Notes: generated by a model from the letters alone, not told the origin. Numbered from the stretch's first letter, positions 8,126 to 17,838 are shown. The stretch: 64,000 nucleotides of DNA from Mesorhizobium sp. B1-1-8 (GCF_006442795.2 NZ_CP083956.1:2147501-2211500), one strand, 5' to 3'. Numbers and translations: made by a program.

Positions 8126-8719
8126 TCAGGCGAGAGACAGGCCGTCAATCAGTGCCATCAGAACGGTGCGATAGTCTTCGCCGGGCGCGCCGGCCTCGAT
8201 GGCAAGGGCGGCGCGGTCGAAGGCGGCGGCCAGCAGCGCGGTTAACGCTTCGACCGGAAGTCTTATCATCGATTGCGCGCGCATGGCCGCCACAAGGCCT
8301 TCGCGCAGCGAGCGGTTGGCATGGCGGCTGTCGATCTCGTCCATGCCGGCGCGGCCAAGCACGGCCGGCCCGTCGATCAGCAGAAGCCGGGTGCGGCCTG
8401 GCACGCGCATGGCTGAAAGATAGGCGTCGGAGCCTGCAACCAGCGCGTCGCGGGCAGAAAGCGAAGGCGGCGAGGCGCGATCGACCTCGGCTGCGACCGA
8501 GGCCGCCTCCTGTTCTACCACGGCTGCAAATAGTGCACGCTTGTCGGCGAAGTGATGGTAAAGCGCGCCGCGCGTCACGCCCGCGGCGACGGCGATCTCC
8601 GGCGTGCCGGTCTCGGCATAGGTTTTTTCCGTGAACAGTTTTCGCGCCGCCCGGATGAGGTCGGCGCGCGTTGCTTCGGTGCGGTCGCGATTGGAACGGC
8701 GTTTTGGTTCCGGTTGCAT
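8126..8719 (-). CDS. TetR family transcriptional regulator
   Basis: A 197-residue repressor with the TetR HTH at residues about 20-60 (RADLIRAARKLFTEKTYAETGTPEIAVAAGVTRGALYHHFADK). The remainder is an Ala-rich helical ligand domain. Its ATG overlaps the first of two ACATGCAG-type palindromes shared with the divergent glyoxalase-family gene, a layout typical of autorepression with control of the neighbour. The ligand is unknown. Confidence 0.92.
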   Translation of the reverse strand: MQPEPKRRSNRDRTEATRADLIRAARKLFTEKTYAETGTPEIAVAAGVTRGALYHHFADKRALFAAVVEQEAASVAAEVDRASPPSLSARDALVAGSDAYLSAMRVPGRTRLLLIDGPAVLGRAGMDEIDSRHANRSLREGLVAAMRAQSMIRLPVEALTALLAAAFDRAALAIEAGAPGEDYRTVLMALIDGLSLA

Positions 8720-8763
8720 ACATGCAGCCTGTATGTTAGTGCATTTACATGCAGACTGTATGT
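8720..8763. promoter_or_regulatory. Two TetR-type operators (ACATGCAG-N-CTGTATGT)
   Basis: Imperfect palindromes at 8720-8736 and 8747-8763 differ only at one central base and are 27 bp apart. One overlaps the start codon region of the TetR gene, the other the promoter of the glyoxalase-like gene. Confidence 0.8.
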
Positions 8764-8784
8764 TGTGTGACAGGAGAAGGAAAG

Positions 8785-9255
8785 ATGAAGACGACGAGCT
8801 ACTACCCGGTGCTGATGACGGACGACATTGCAGGCACGGCGGCGTTTTATGTCGAGCATTTCCGCTTCAAGCCGCTATTCGAAAGCGACTGGTATGTGCA
8901 TCTGCAGTCGGCAGAGGACCGGCGCGTCAATCTCGGCATCGTCGATGGCGATCATGAAACAATTCCCGAGCAGGGGCGGGGCCGAACGTCCGGCCTGCTG
9001 ATCAATTTCGAGGTGCGCGATCCCGACGCGATCTACCAGCGCATCACCGCCGCCGGCCTTCCGATCCTGCGGGCGCTGTGCGACGAGCCGTTCGGCCAGC
9101 GCCATTTCATCACGCGCGATCCCAACGGCGTGCTGATCGACGTCATCAAGCCGATCCCGCTCAGCCCGGAATTTCAGGCGCAGTTTGCCGAGGGCGGGAG
9201 ACGAACTGAGGGACTCAGCTCGCCCGCGCCACAGGCGTCACCACAACCTGGCTGA
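8785..9255 (+). CDS. VOC superfamily (glyoxalase/bleomycin-resistance-like) protein
   Basis: A 156-residue vicinal-oxygen-chelate fold protein with paired beta-alpha-beta-beta-beta modules: [22 protein letters not shown], then [28 protein letters not shown] and [16 protein letters not shown]. Such proteins include dioxygenases, glyoxalases and drug-binding proteins, and the substrate cannot be told from sequence. ATG at 8785 follows AGGAGAAGGAAAG; the in-frame ATG at 8749 overlaps an operator and is rejected. Its 3' end overlaps the convergent protease gene by 41 nt. Probably TetR-repressed. Confidence 0.88.
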   Translation: MKTTSYYPVLMTDDIAGTAAFYVEHFRFKPLFESDWYVHLQSAEDRRVNLGIVDGDHETIPEQGRGRTSGLLINFEVRDPDAIYQRITAAGLPILRALCDEPFGQRHFITRDPNGVLIDVIKPIPLSPEFQAQFAEGGRRTEGLSSPAPQASPQPG

Positions 9256-10165
9256 TGCCGGAGCGGCGAACGACGGTGCACAGCGTCTCGCGGCCGATGC
9301 GGTCGGCATCGAGCAAGCGCACGAGATCGTCGACGCCGGTGACTGGCCGGCCGTCGATGGCGGCGATGATATCGCCTTCCTTCAGGCCTGCCTTTGCCGC
9401 GGGACTGTCCCTCTCGACGCTGCGCAGGCGCACCGCCGTGCTGGTCGTGACCTGCGACAGGAGCGCCGCGCGGCGCGGCAGATTTGTCGTGTCGGCCGAG
9501 ATGCCGATGAAGGCGCGGCGCACCCGGCCGAAGCGGATGATCTCGGAAATAACGAAGTTGGCGGTGTTGGAGGCAACCGCGAAGGCGATGCCTTGCGCGC
9601 CATGGATCATCGCGGTGTTGACGCCGATCACCTCGCCCGCCGACGACACCAGCGGGCCGCCGGAATTGCCGGGGTTGAGCGCCGCGTCGGTCTGGATGAC
9701 GTCGTCGATCAGCCGGCCGGTCGAGGCGCGCATCGAGCGGCCGAGCGCGGAAACAACGCCGGCGGTGACGGTCCATTCGAAGCCGAGCGGATTGCCGATC
9801 GCAATCGCGATCTGGCCGCGCCGCAGGCGCTTGGAATCGCCAAGCGGCGCCACATCGGCAAAGCTGCCGTCGGCGCGCACCAGCGCGATGTCGGTATCGG
9901 GGTCGCGGCCAAGCACACGGCCTTCGCGAGATGCGCCGTCGGGCATGGTGACGCGCACGGCGCGCGCATCGCCCACGACGTGGAAGTTGGTGACGACCAG
10001 CCCGTCCTGCGCGATGACGAAGCCGGAGCCGTGGCCGCCGGCACCGCCGATGCGCTCGATGCGGCAGACGGCCGGACCGATGCGGTCGACAGCATCGGCC
10101 ACCGTCGCCGAATAGGCGTCGAGCAGGGCGTCATCGGATTGCAGTTTCTCGGCGGCGAAGGCCAT
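9215..10165 (-). CDS. S1C serine endoprotease (HtrA/Deg-like) with C-terminal PDZ domain
   Basis: A 316-residue trypsin-fold protease. The triad is intact: His in [11 protein letters not shown] (about 60), Asp in [11 protein letters not shown] (about 90) and Ser in [12 protein letters not shown] (about 165). A PDZ domain (about 220-310) includes [23 protein letters not shown]. No signal peptide or membrane anchor is visible from the chosen ATG, so its compartment is uncertain; the longer frame from 10240 does not add a convincing signal. The next gene, divergent, is a dead paralogue. A role in protein quality control is inferred from the family. Confidence 0.9.
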   Translation of the reverse strand: MAFAAEKLQSDDALLDAYSATVADAVDRIGPAVCRIERIGGAGGHGSGFVIAQDGLVVTNFHVVGDARAVRVTMPDGASREGRVLGRDPDTDIALVRADGSFADVAPLGDSKRLRRGQIAIAIGNPLGFEWTVTAGVVSALGRSMRASTGRLIDDVIQTDAALNPGNSGGPLVSSAGEVIGVNTAMIHGAQGIAFAVASNTANFVISEIIRFGRVRRAFIGISADTTNLPRRAALLSQVTTSTAVRLRSVERDSPAAKAGLKEGDIIAAIDGRPVTGVDDLVRLLDADRIGRETLCTVVRRSGISQVVVTPVARAS

Positions 10166-10335
10166 TGGCGGGCTCCGGTGTGATCTTGCAGAATGATGAC
10201 TATATGTGCGGAGCGGCCACGGCTGCCGCGACCTGACCATATGGCCAGTCGGGCAGCCGACTAGCCGTCAGGCGAGTATCGGCGGGCGTGCCTTGGCGCG
10301 ATATCTGGGTCACCGAAACCCAGGAGACCATTGAC

Positions 10336-11211
10336 ATGAGCAACTTCAATCTCAGCGCATTTTCAGACGCGATTGCCGATGTCGCGGCCACCGCCGCTCC
10401 GGCGCTGGCGAGCTTCGCCACGCATCACCACCGCACCGCAAGCGCCTTTCACTGGCGCGACGGCTTCTTTGTCACCGCCGAGGAGGCGGTCGAAGCGGGT
10501 GAGGAAATCGAATTGGCGCTTGCCTCGGGCGAAACCGTCAAGGCGGAGCTTGTCGGCCGCGATCCTTCAACGGGGGTTGCGCTTTTGAAGCCAGCCTCCG
10601 CCGCCTCTGACTTGCCGCAGCTTGCCCAGGCCGGCGCCGTGCGACCCGGCCATCTGGCGATCGCTGTCGGCAACAGCGAAGGTGCAGCGCTTGCCGTGTT
10701 CGGCACGGCCGGCGAGGTCGGCCCCGCCTGGCGCTCGATGCGCGGCGGCACAATAGACCGGCGCATCAATCTCGCCATCAACACCGGCGGCCGTTTCGAA
10801 GGCGGCCCGGTGCTCGACGCCAAGGGCGGCCTGATCGGAATGCTTTTGTTCGGGCCCCGCCGGCGGGCTCTCGTCATGCCCTACGAGACGATCGAGCGCG
10901 CGGTGGCGACGCTGCGCGAGAAAGGCCATGTCGCGCGCGGCTATCTCGGGGCCGGGCTGCATCCGATCCGCAACGGCGACACCCACGGCGCGATGGTGAT
11001 GAGCCTCGACGACAACGGCCCGGCCAAGGCCGCCGGCCTGCATGTCGGCGACATCATAATTGCCTGGAACGGCGAAGCGGTGCGCGGCCCGCGCGAGCTG
11101 ATCCGCAAGCTCGGGCCTGACAGCGCCGGCACGGCAGTGACGCTCGGCATCTTGAGCGGCGGCGCTGAGCGCGAGGTCTCGATCACCATCGGCGAGAAGC
11201 CGCTGAGCTGA
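10336..11211 (+). CDS. HtrA-like pseudoprotease with PDZ domain
   Basis: A 291-residue protein with the same two-domain plan as the neighbouring protease but without the catalytic residues. The His position reads FFVTAEEAVE, the Asp position reads STGVALLKP, and the Ser motif GNSGGP is replaced by GRFEGGPVLD. The PDZ domain is well kept (LDDNGPAKAAGLHVGDIIIAWNG). ATG 10336 follows a GGAG stretch. It probably arose by duplication of the divergent S1C gene and now acts as a binding or regulatory partner (inference). Eight bases separate it from the LuxR-type gene downstream, so the two are co-transcribed. Confidence 0.82.
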   Translation: MSNFNLSAFSDAIADVAATAAPALASFATHHHRTASAFHWRDGFFVTAEEAVEAGEEIELALASGETVKAELVGRDPSTGVALLKPASAASDLPQLAQAGAVRPGHLAIAVGNSEGAALAVFGTAGEVGPAWRSMRGGTIDRRINLAINTGGRFEGGPVLDAKGGLIGMLLFGPRRRALVMPYETIERAVATLREKGHVARGYLGAGLHPIRNGDTHGAMVMSLDDNGPAKAAGLHVGDIIIAWNGEAVRGPRELIRKLGPDSAGTAVTLGILSGGAEREVSITIGEKPLS

Positions 11212-11219
11212 GAAACCCG

Positions 11220-11867
11220 ATGGCGGACAGCGCAACCCTGACGATCGCCAAAAACGAGGCTGCAACCCACCCGCTGACGGTGCTGATCGCGCTCGGCAAT
11301 GCTGTGCGCGCCGAGCAGCTGGCCGACGCGCTTGCGGCGAGCGACGATCTGCTGCCGGTGATCGCTGGAACCAGCAATGGTCAGGCGCCGGATGTGGCCG
11401 TGGTCGATGAGGCGGCGCTGGAGAGCCGGGCCGTTGGCTCGGCCACGCCACGCGTGCTGTTGTCCCGGCGCGTTGGCCATGACCGGTTGGTCGGCAACGT
11501 GCTTGCCGTCCTGCCGGCCTCGGCCGATGGCCTGCTGATCGCCGCTGCCGCGCGGTTGGCGGCATCCGGTTATCGCATGACCAGGACAGGGCTGTCGGCG
11601 ACAGCTCCGTCTGATGACTTCCATGGCGGGCCGGCCGAGGACGAGGCACACGACGATGCCGCGGTGCGTCCGGCGTTGTCGCCGCGCGAGGCTGAAGTGC
11701 TGGCGCTGCTGGCCGAGGGCGCGCCCAACAAAGTGATTGCGCGGCGGCTCAACATTTCCGTGCACACGGCGAAGTTCCATGTCGCCGCGATCCTGATCAA
11801 GCTCGGCGCGTCGAACAGGACAGACGCCATTGCCATTGCGATGCGGCAGGGCCTGGTGCTGGTCTGA
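11220..11867 (+). CDS. LuxR-type HTH transcriptional regulator
   Basis: A 215-residue regulator. The C-terminus is a clear LuxR/NarL HTH (LSPREAEVLALLAEGAPNKVIARRLNISVHTAKFHVAAILIKLGASNRTDAI). Residues 15-110 resemble a response-regulator receiver in length but lack the phospho-acceptor motif set, so it is probably a degenerate receiver or other sensor. It is tightly linked to the pseudoprotease gene, suggesting the two work together, perhaps in envelope stress. Confidence 0.85.
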   Translation: MADSATLTIAKNEAATHPLTVLIALGNAVRAEQLADALAASDDLLPVIAGTSNGQAPDVAVVDEAALESRAVGSATPRVLLSRRVGHDRLVGNVLAVLPASADGLLIAAAARLAASGYRMTRTGLSATAPSDDFHGGPAEDEAHDDAAVRPALSPREAEVLALLAEGAPNKVIARRLNISVHTAKFHVAAILIKLGASNRTDAIAIAMRQGLVLV

Positions 11868-11986
11868 CCTTTATCGCCGGGCTTGCCCCGGCACTACGCT
11901 GCGTAATCACTGTCTGACGCCTCGGCCCTTGCGCCATGCCTGTCCGCCGCGCAAGTTGCCTCTCACATTGCAGAGGGAGGCGAGAC

Positions 11987-12853
11987 ATGTCGCTGAAGGG
12001 AAAGACGCTGTTCATCTCCGGCGGATCGCGCGGCATCGGGCTGGCGATCGCCCTGCGGGCGGCGCGCGACGGCGCCAATGTGACGATCGCGGCCAAGACC
12101 GCCGAGCCGCATCCGAAGCTGCCGGGCACGATCTATACGGCGGCTGAAGAGATCGAGCAGGCCGGCGGCCGGGCGTTGCCTGTGCTGTGCGATATCCGCG
12201 AGGAAGCGCAGATCGCCGAGGCGGTGGCAAAAACCGTTGAAAAATTCGGCGGCATCGACATCTGCGTCAACAATGCCAGCGCCATCCAGCTGACCGGCAC
12301 GCTGGAGACTGACATGAAGCGCTACGACCTGATGCACCAGATCAACACGCGCGGTACCTTCCTGGTTTCCAAAATGTGCATTCCGCACCTGAAGTTGGCT
12401 AACAATCCTCACATTCTGAATCTGGCGCCGCCGCTCGACATGAAGGCCAAGTGGTTCATGAAACATCTCGCCTACACCATGGCCAAGTTCGGCATGTCGA
12501 TGTGCACGCTGGGCATGAGCGCCGAGTTCGCCGGGGACGGCATCGCGGTCAATTCGCTGTGGCCGATCTCGACCATCGACACTGCCGCGGTGCGCAATCT
12601 GCTGGGCGGCGCGACAGTGGCGGCGATGAGCCGCTCGCCCGACATCATGGCCGATGCCGCGCACGCGATCTTCATGCGTCCGTCGCGCCAGGCGACGGGC
12701 AATTTCTACATCGACGAGGAAGTGCTGCGCGCCGAGGGTGTCAGCGACTTTTCCGTCTATGCGCCCGGCGCGACAGGGCCGCTGGCCGGCGACTTTTTTG
12801 TGCCTGACGATGTGTTTGCCAGGACGGAAACAAAGATCAAGAACATCTACTGA
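11987..12853 (+). CDS. SDR family NAD(P)-dependent oxidoreductase (HSDL2-like)
   Basis: A 288-residue short-chain dehydrogenase. Seen: the cofactor motif GGSRGIGLAIA near the start, the NNAS motif, and the Y-x-x-x-K active site in HLAYTMAKFGMSM. The C-terminus continues into the extension typical of HSDL2-like proteins (FYIDEEVLRAEGVSDFSVYAPG). ATG 11987 has AGAGGGAGG eight bases upstream. The substrate is unknown; related enzymes act on fatty-acyl or steroid-like compounds. It appears monocistronic. Confidence 0.92.
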   Translation: MSLKGKTLFISGGSRGIGLAIALRAARDGANVTIAAKTAEPHPKLPGTIYTAAEEIEQAGGRALPVLCDIREEAQIAEAVAKTVEKFGGIDICVNNASAIQLTGTLETDMKRYDLMHQINTRGTFLVSKMCIPHLKLANNPHILNLAPPLDMKAKWFMKHLAYTMAKFGMSMCTLGMSAEFAGDGIAVNSLWPISTIDTAAVRNLLGGATVAAMSRSPDIMADAAHAIFMRPSRQATGNFYIDEEVLRAEGVSDFSVYAPGATGPLAGDFFVPDDVFARTETKIKNIY

Positions 12854-12887
12854 TGGGAATCCCGCCGGCGGCGCTTCGTTTGAAGGC

Positions 12888-12921
12888 AAAAAAACCCCGC
12901 CGGAGAGGGGACCCGGCGGGG
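12888..12921 (-). terminator. Intrinsic terminator for the OmpA-family transcript
   Basis: Stem CCCCGCCGG / CCGGCGGGG at 12895-12921, followed on the minus strand by a run of seven T. It lies 210 bp past the stop of the OmpA-family gene on that strand. A second GC-rich hairpin without a T-tract lies at about 13044-13081. Confidence 0.75.
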
Positions 12922-13131
12922 CTCAATGCGTCCCGCTGGAGTCGGGACGGGGCAGGGAACGCCCAGTCCGGAATCTGGGGACCGCAATGCGGCGATTCAA
13001 TGAGCGCGCCGGGGCAGGGGGGACAATTCTTCTTGAGCCGGCAAGGCCAGCGCCCGTCCGGATCCGGGCGGGCCCTGGCCTTGTCGTGTTGATTCCAGAA
13101 AACGGTTCAGGGTTCTGAAATCAAACGTCGA

Positions 13132-15336
13132 TCATTGCTCGCTGTTGCTCGCCACCGGCGCCACCAGCGAGGTGATGCGGCGGATGGCGACGCGGCGATT
13201 CTGACGATTCGGGCCGTCCGTGTTCACCTTGAGATATTGCTCGCCGTAGCCCTGCGTGGTGAGGTTCTCCGCCGGGATGCCGAACGCGTTGGTGAGCGCC
13301 TCGGCGACCGCCTCGGCGCGGCGATCCGACAGCGCGAGGTTCGCCTCCGGCGTGCCGACGGCGTCGGTGTGACCCTCGATCAGGAAGGTCTCCGCCGGGT
13401 TCTTCTTGAGCAGCTTCTCCATCGCGTTGGCGACGCCATCGAGCTTCTGCACCTCGGTGTCGGAGATCGTCGCCGAGCCGAAGTCGAAGTTCAGCGTGTC
13501 GAGGTCGATGCGGCGGGCGATGTCGCGCACCCGGGCCGAGCGCTTGACCTCGTCGATCGAGTAGAGCCGCTGCACCCTCTCTACCGGCGGCTGTTCCAGG
13601 AAGGTGTAGTACTCGTTCGGATCCTCGACCTCTTCTGAATCCAGGATGTAGTCCCGGCGCGGAATGTCGAGCCGCATCGGCGGCAGGTCGTCGCCCGGAT
13701 CGCGCCATTCGTCGACATCGTTGTAGTAGCGCTCGTCGACATAGCTCAGCACATATTCGTGGCCATCCGGCGTGATGCGCGATCGCCTGATGACGTCGCC
13801 ATTTCGGTTGCGGATGGTGACGATCTGGATGCCGTTGTCGCGCTCGACGATTTCGCGGGTTCGGCCGCCCGAAAGATCCTCGTAGTAGACATCCCTAGCG
13901 CCGCGCGTGATGCGAGGAGCCTCGTTGCTTTCCACGAACGTCTGGTTGTTGAACTGGAGGATCACGCGGTCGCCGAGCTGCTTCACCACGTCCGCGCCCT
14001 GCGGCCGGCGGCGCTCGCGGATAACCTCCTGGGGCGTGAGATCGACGCGCTTGCCTTTTTCCTCGGTGGCAGGAACAATCTTTCCAGGCTGGATCGCCTG
14101 CTGCGCCGTCTTGTCGTCGGTGGGTGGCGGGCCCTGATTGACGGGAGCCTGCTTCTCGGCTTGTTGGCCTTGCTGCCCGGCCTTGTTGCCGCCCTGCTCG
14201 ACCTGGCCATTCTCGTTCTGGCCGGCCGGCTGGCGGCCCTTGCGTTTGCGCAAGACATCCTTCTGGCTATCGAGGATGGGGCTCTCGTTCGGGTTGGCGG
14301 GCGCTTCGCCTTGCGCGGCGTTGCCGCCAGTCGCGGGCTGATTGTTATTGGCCGGCTGTTCGCCCGTGGCAGGCTGCTGCTGCCCCGTTGCGGGCTGCTC
14401 CGTAAGCGGTTTCTTAGCCTGCTTCTTATTCTGGTTCGAAGGCTGTTCGCCTTGGGCCGGCGCCTGCTCGGTTCCGGCAGGTGCCTGCTCGGTCCCCGGA
14501 ACCGGCAAGGGCTTGAGCTTGCGAGAGCCCTGACCCGCGGGGGCCTGTTCGGCCGGGGCCTGGCCTTGCTCGGCAGGTTGCTGGCCCGGCTTCCGTTTCT
14601 TCCCGGGCTGGTTGTCATTTGCCGGCTGTTCCGACGGCTGTTCCGCGGGCGCGGCTTCCTGCTGCTGATTGAGCTTCTTCTTGCGCAGTTGCTGCTGTTG
14701 ATCGGGGGCAGCCTGCTCGGCCGGAGCCGTCTCGCCTTGCTGCTGCTGATTGAGTTTCTTCTTGCGTAGTTGCTGCTGCTGATCCGGGGCGGTCTGCTCG
14801 GCCGGAGCCGTCTCGCTTTGCTGCTGCTGATTGAGCTTCTTTTTGCGCGGTTGCTGCTGCTGATCCGGGGCGACCTGCTCGGCCGGAGCCGTCTCGCTTT
14901 GCTGCTGCTGATTGAGCTTCTTTTTGCGCGGTTGCTGCTGCTGATCCGGGGCGACCTGCTCGGCCGGAGCCGTCTCGCTTTGCTGCTGCTGATTAAGCCT
15001 CTTCTTGCGCGGTTGCTGCTGGTCGGGAGTAGCCTGCTCGGCGGGAGCCGATTCACTCTGCTGCTGCTTCCTGCGCGGCTTCTGCTCGGACTGAGCCGGC
15101 TGCTCGCCCTCAGCAGGCTGGGCCTGCCTCTTCTTACCGGGCTGCCCCTGCTTCTGGGCGCAGGCTTCCGCCGATTCGCCCTCGGCGCACGATGCTTGTG
15201 CCAGAATCATCGGCACCGCCGCACCGTGCGAGGGGCCGAACGCGGCACTCCCCTGCAGCGGGTACGCGCCCAACGGCGCGGATGCCATCAGCAGGCCGAT
15301 TGCCGTACCCGCCAGAATCCGTGGTTGGCGTTTCAT
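13132..15336 (-). CDS. OmpA family protein with long Gln/Pro/Lys-rich repeat region
   Basis: A 734-residue secreted envelope protein. A signal peptide ([20 protein letters not shown]) is followed by a short Cys-containing segment and about 330 residues of low-complexity Gln, Pro, Ala and Lys-rich sequence. That stretch holds five near-identical 25-27-residue repeats (residues about 97-228). A folded middle domain follows (about 430-590). The C-terminal OmpA peptidoglycan-binding domain has [38 protein letters not shown] and the NRRVAIRRI motif. The start at 15336 gives a standard signal peptide and follows GGAGAGAC. It likely anchors outer membrane to cell wall, with a disordered periplasmic spacer. 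Confidence 0.92.
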   Translation of the reverse strand: MKRQPRILAGTAIGLLMASAPLGAYPLQGSAAFGPSHGAAVPMILAQASCAEGESAEACAQKQGQPGKKRQAQPAEGEQPAQSEQKPRRKQQQSESAPAEQATPDQQQPRKKRLNQQQQSETAPAEQVAPDQQQQPRKKKLNQQQQSETAPAEQVAPDQQQQPRKKKLNQQQQSETAPAEQTAPDQQQQLRKKKLNQQQQGETAPAEQAAPDQQQQLRKKKLNQQQEAAPAEQPSEQPANDNQPGKKRKPGQQPAEQGQAPAEQAPAGQGSRKLKPLPVPGTEQAPAGTEQAPAQGEQPSNQNKKQAKKPLTEQPATGQQQPATGEQPANNNQPATGGNAAQGEAPANPNESPILDSQKDVLRKRKGRQPAGQNENGQVEQGGNKAGQQGQQAEKQAPVNQGPPPTDDKTAQQAIQPGKIVPATEEKGKRVDLTPQEVIRERRRPQGADVVKQLGDRVILQFNNQTFVESNEAPRITRGARDVYYEDLSGGRTREIVERDNGIQIVTIRNRNGDVIRRSRITPDGHEYVLSYVDERYYNDVDEWRDPGDDLPPMRLDIPRRDYILDSEEVEDPNEYYTFLEQPPVERVQRLYSIDEVKRSARVRDIARRIDLDTLNFDFGSATISDTEVQKLDGVANAMEKLLKKNPAETFLIEGHTDAVGTPEANLALSDRRAEAVAEALTNAFGIPAENLTTQGYGEQYLKVNTDGPNRQNRRVAIRRITSLVAPVASNSEQ
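14653..15048 (-). repeat. Five tandem 75-81-bp coding repeats in the OmpA-family gene
   Basis: Each unit encodes a variant of APAEQxAPDQQQQxRKKKLN followed by QQQQSET. Units two and three are nearly identical in DNA, which points to recent slippage or unequal exchange; copy number probably varies between strains. Confidence 0.9.
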
Positions 15337-15533
15337 CTCAGTCTCTCCTTGTGGGGTCCCATCCCTGCCCAAACTTTCATCATCCGCAATTGGTTCCGTT
15401 TGCAAGCATTGGTGCCAGCCAAGGATGTCTGGCCGGCGTTTTGAAGGCAGTTTCATGTTTTTCTAATGTTGATATTGGGTCGCGGCCACAGCAATGCTTG
15501 ACCCGAAGCCGCCGCGGGGCCAAATCCACAGGC

Positions 15534-15980
15534 ATGGATGCGCCGTTCTGGAAAACCAAGACACTCGAGGCGATGACGCCGGCAGAGTGGGAATCGCTGT
15601 GCGACGGCTGCGGCAAATGCTGCCTGTCGAAGCTCGAGGACGAGGATACCGGCGAGATCTACTGGACGAGCGTCGGCTGCCGGCTGTTCGATGCCGACAA
15701 ATGCCGCTGTTCGGACTATGCCAACCGGCTGGCGCGTGTGCCCGACTGCGTCGGGCTGACGCCGAAAAATGTGCGCACCATCACCTGGTTGCCAAAGACC
15801 TGCGCCTACCGGCTCGTTGCCGAAGGCAGCGATCTCTATTGGTGGCACTGGCTGGTTTCGGGTAATACCGAGACCGTGCATGAGGCCGGTATTTCAATCC
15901 GCGGCCGGGTCAAGGCCAAGGAAACCGACCTGGCCGAACCAGACGACTATTTTGACTTTATGCTGGACGACGAACCCTGA
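15534..15980 (+). CDS. YcgN family (UPF0260) cysteine cluster protein
   Basis: A 148-residue protein with the invariant cysteine pattern of the YcgN/UPF0260 family: [11 protein letters not shown], then [18 protein letters not shown], then PDCV and LPKTCAYR. The cysteines suggest metal or iron-sulfur binding, and the family's function is unknown. ATG 15534 gives [14 protein letters not shown], the usual family start. It is divergent from the OmpA-family gene, with a 197-bp intergenic region. Confidence 0.92.
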   Translation: MDAPFWKTKTLEAMTPAEWESLCDGCGKCCLSKLEDEDTGEIYWTSVGCRLFDADKCRCSDYANRLARVPDCVGLTPKNVRTITWLPKTCAYRLVAEGSDLYWWHWLVSGNTETVHEAGISIRGRVKAKETDLAEPDDYFDFMLDDEP

Positions 15981-16237
15981 CGGGTTCGCGTTTTGATGAC
16001 GAGCCCTGAGCGGAACTGGTCGCGCCGTGCTTGCGGTTCGGCTCCAAATTTGAAGCGTATAGCGTGATGGACAAGGCAGGATTTGCTTTTCCCTGCCAGA
16101 TGAACCGGACATGAATGGCCGGTTCGCAAAAAGTTCAGACAGGGACAGGCATTCTCCGATCATTGGTTCGCCAGCCATCGATTCAGCCAACCATCGATTC
16201 ATTTGGGCGAAAGCCCTCAACAAGGAGAGACAAGACG

Positions 16238-16591
16238 ATGTTCAACACGATCAAGACGGCAGCGCTTTCGGCCCTTGTCGGGCTTGGCATGCTCGGAACC
16301 ATTCCGGCTCACGCGGACAGCCTCTATCTCGGCTTCGGCAACAACCACGATCCGCGCTTCGGCGTCTACACCGGCGACGACGACGGCTACCGCCGCGACT
16401 GGCGCCGCGACCGCGACTGGCGCGGTTGCTCGCCGGACCGCGCGCTCGACAAGGCCGAGCGGATGGGCCTGTATCGCGCCCGCGTCGTTGACGTCAGCCG
16501 GCGCACCGTCAAGGTGGCCGGCCGCCAGTACGGCGATCGCGTCGTGGTGGTGTTCGCCAACGAGCGCGGCTGCCCGATCATCTATCGCTGA
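16238..16591 (+). CDS. Secreted small basic protein
   Basis: A 117-residue protein with a clear signal peptide (MFNTIKTAALSALVGLGMLG, cleavage near AHA-DS). An Asp/Arg-rich segment (RRDWRRDRDWR) follows, then a small domain beginning CSPDRALDKAERMGLYRARVV and ending ERGCPIIYR; its two cysteines could pair in the periplasm. Similar short secreted proteins are common in Rhizobiales and have no assigned role. ATG 16238 follows AAGGAGAGAC, which settles the start against the longer frame. A strong terminator follows. Confidence 0.8.
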   Translation: MFNTIKTAALSALVGLGMLGTIPAHADSLYLGFGNNHDPRFGVYTGDDDGYRRDWRRDRDWRGCSPDRALDKAERMGLYRARVVDVSRRTVKVAGRQYGDRVVVVFANERGCPIIYR

Positions 16592-16642
16592 GGCTGAAAG
16601 TCGGTCATCGATAGCGCAGCCTCTTCACCAATTTGAAGCGCG

Positions 16643-16688
16643 GGCTCGAAAAACCCCGGAGGATCGATCCACCGGGGTTTTTCGAGCC
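16643..16688. terminator. Long bidirectional intrinsic terminator
   Basis: GGCTCGAAAAACCCCGG pairs with CCGGGGTTTTTCGAGCC around a 12-base loop. It lies between the secreted-protein gene and the convergent SIMPL-domain gene. Confidence 0.92.
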
Positions 16689-16719
16689 TCATCGGTTCAC
16701 GCCATCGGGGCGGGGCCTA

Positions 16720-17430
16720 TTATTTCAGCTCGAACGTGACGGTGACCTGGACATTGTAGGAATTCTCGCCGGCCTGCACCGGCACGGCGGCGCGGGCGGC
16801 ATCGAACGACTTGGCGCTCATCGGCATCGGCACCGGCGCGACATTCTGGTCGGTGATTTCGATCACCCGGCCGAGGCTAACGCCGGCCGCCTCGGCGAGC
16901 GTTTTGGCCTTGGCCATCGCATCGGCTACCGCCTTCTTGCGCGCCTCGGTGACGGTGGCCTTTGGATCGTCATTGGTGAAGGCGATGCCGCCGCCCTGGT
17001 TGACGCCGAGCGACACAGCCTTGTCGAGGATGTCGCCGGTCTTGTCGACGTCGCGCACGCGCACCGACAGCGTGTTCGTCACCTGATAGGCGACAAGCTC
17101 GGCTTCCTGGCTGCCATCGGCCTTGTTGGTGTAGTTGTAGCGCGGGTTGATCTGGATGCCGGCGGTCTGCAGGTCGCGATCGGCGATACCGGCCGCTTTC
17201 ATGGCCGAGATCACCGCCGCCATCGCATCGTTGTCGGCATCGAGCGCGGCGCGCGCGGTCTTGGCCTCGCGCATGACGCTCAGTGTCAGGATCGCCATGT
17301 CCGGCGTAGTTGTCGCTTCGCCTTCGCCGGACACCACGATGCGCGGCGGGGGCGGCGAATCGGCGGCGCTTGCCAGCGTCGGAAAGGCGATCGCGGCAGC
17401 GAGCGCCAGGGGCGAAAGGTGTCTGGTCAT
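16720..17430 (-). CDS. SIMPL domain-containing (DUF541) periplasmic protein
   Basis: A 236-residue exported protein with a signal peptide (cleavage near LASAADS). A full SIMPL/DUF541 domain follows: RIVVSGEGEATTTPD, then IQINPRYNYTN, then KKAVADAMAKAKTLAEAAGVSLG and the closing strand VQVTVTFELK. The family includes oxidative-stress and outer-membrane-associated proteins of uncertain action. The start is ATG at 17430, after AGGAGTTTTC. This is the last backbone gene before the tRNA that borders the integrated element. Confidence 0.9.
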   Translation of the reverse strand: MTRHLSPLALAAAIAFPTLASAADSPPPPRIVVSGEGEATTTPDMAILTLSVMREAKTARAALDADNDAMAAVISAMKAAGIADRDLQTAGIQINPRYNYTNKADGSQEAELVAYQVTNTLSVRVRDVDKTGDILDKAVSLGVNQGGGIAFTNDDPKATVTEARKKAVADAMAKAKTLAEAAGVSLGRVIEITDQNVAPVPMPMSAKSFDAARAAVPVQAGENSYNVQVTVTFELK

Positions 17431-17655
17431 GAAAACTCCTCGAAATCTGCGATCCGCTATCCCTTGCCGGGCGATTGCCGCGGCACGAAAAAAGCCTGGT
17501 TTTCCGGCAGTATTGTGCAAGGACCCGGACCCTGTTCACGCCTGCATGGGCGCACGCCGCTGTAGGGTGCGAATATGGGCTGATTTTGGCGTTTGCCGCC
17601 AGCGCTTTCGAAAGCCTTGTGCGAGGAAAGGAAAAACACTAAGCCAACCCGCGTG

Positions 17656-17731
17656 GGGCCTGTAGCTCAATGGTTAGAGCCGGCGGCTCATAACCGCTTG
17701 GTTGGGGGTTCGAGTCCCTCCGGGCCCACCA
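17656..17731 (+). tRNA. tRNA-Ile (CAU anticodon, lysidine-modified type)
   Basis: A 76-nt cloverleaf with encoded CCA. The acceptor GGGCCTG pairs with CGGGCCC, the D-arm reads AGCTCAATGGTTAGAGC, the anticodon arm GCGGCTCATAACCGC carries CAT, and the T-arm is GGGGGTTCGAGTCCC-like. The anticodon stem and the CTTGGTT variable region resemble the E. coli minor tRNA-Ile(CAU) more than elongator tRNA-Met. An integrase gene faces its 3' end 107 bp away, so the tRNA 3' end is the probable attachment site of the integrated element. Confidence 0.93.
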
Positions 17732-17838
17732 AAACCATTGATTTCATTGATGAAAAGTGCCATCGGCCCAAAACGTTTTGGGCCCATTATGGGCCCGAGG
17801 ATGCGAAGGCGGCCAGCGTTTGTTCCAATTCGATCTGA

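Noticed and set aside
12853..13118. Short plus-strand frames between the SDR and OmpA genes
   Set aside because: The region is dominated by two GC hairpins (terminator-like); the frames show no family or ribosome binding site.
13759..14769. 336-residue Leu-rich plus-strand frame
   Set aside because: Exact antisense of the repeat region of the OmpA-family gene; the Leu-rich pattern mirrors Gln/Lys codons on the coding strand.
14653..15048. CRISPR-like array
   Set aside because: The repeats are in-frame coding units with no unique spacers; they belong to the OmpA-family protein. No CRISPR array was seen anywhere in the window.
17656..17731. Reading the tRNA as elongator tRNA-Met
   Set aside because: The anticodon is CAT in both, but the anticodon stem GCGGC/ACCGC and CTTGGTT variable region resemble tRNA-Ile(CAU) rather than tRNA-Met.
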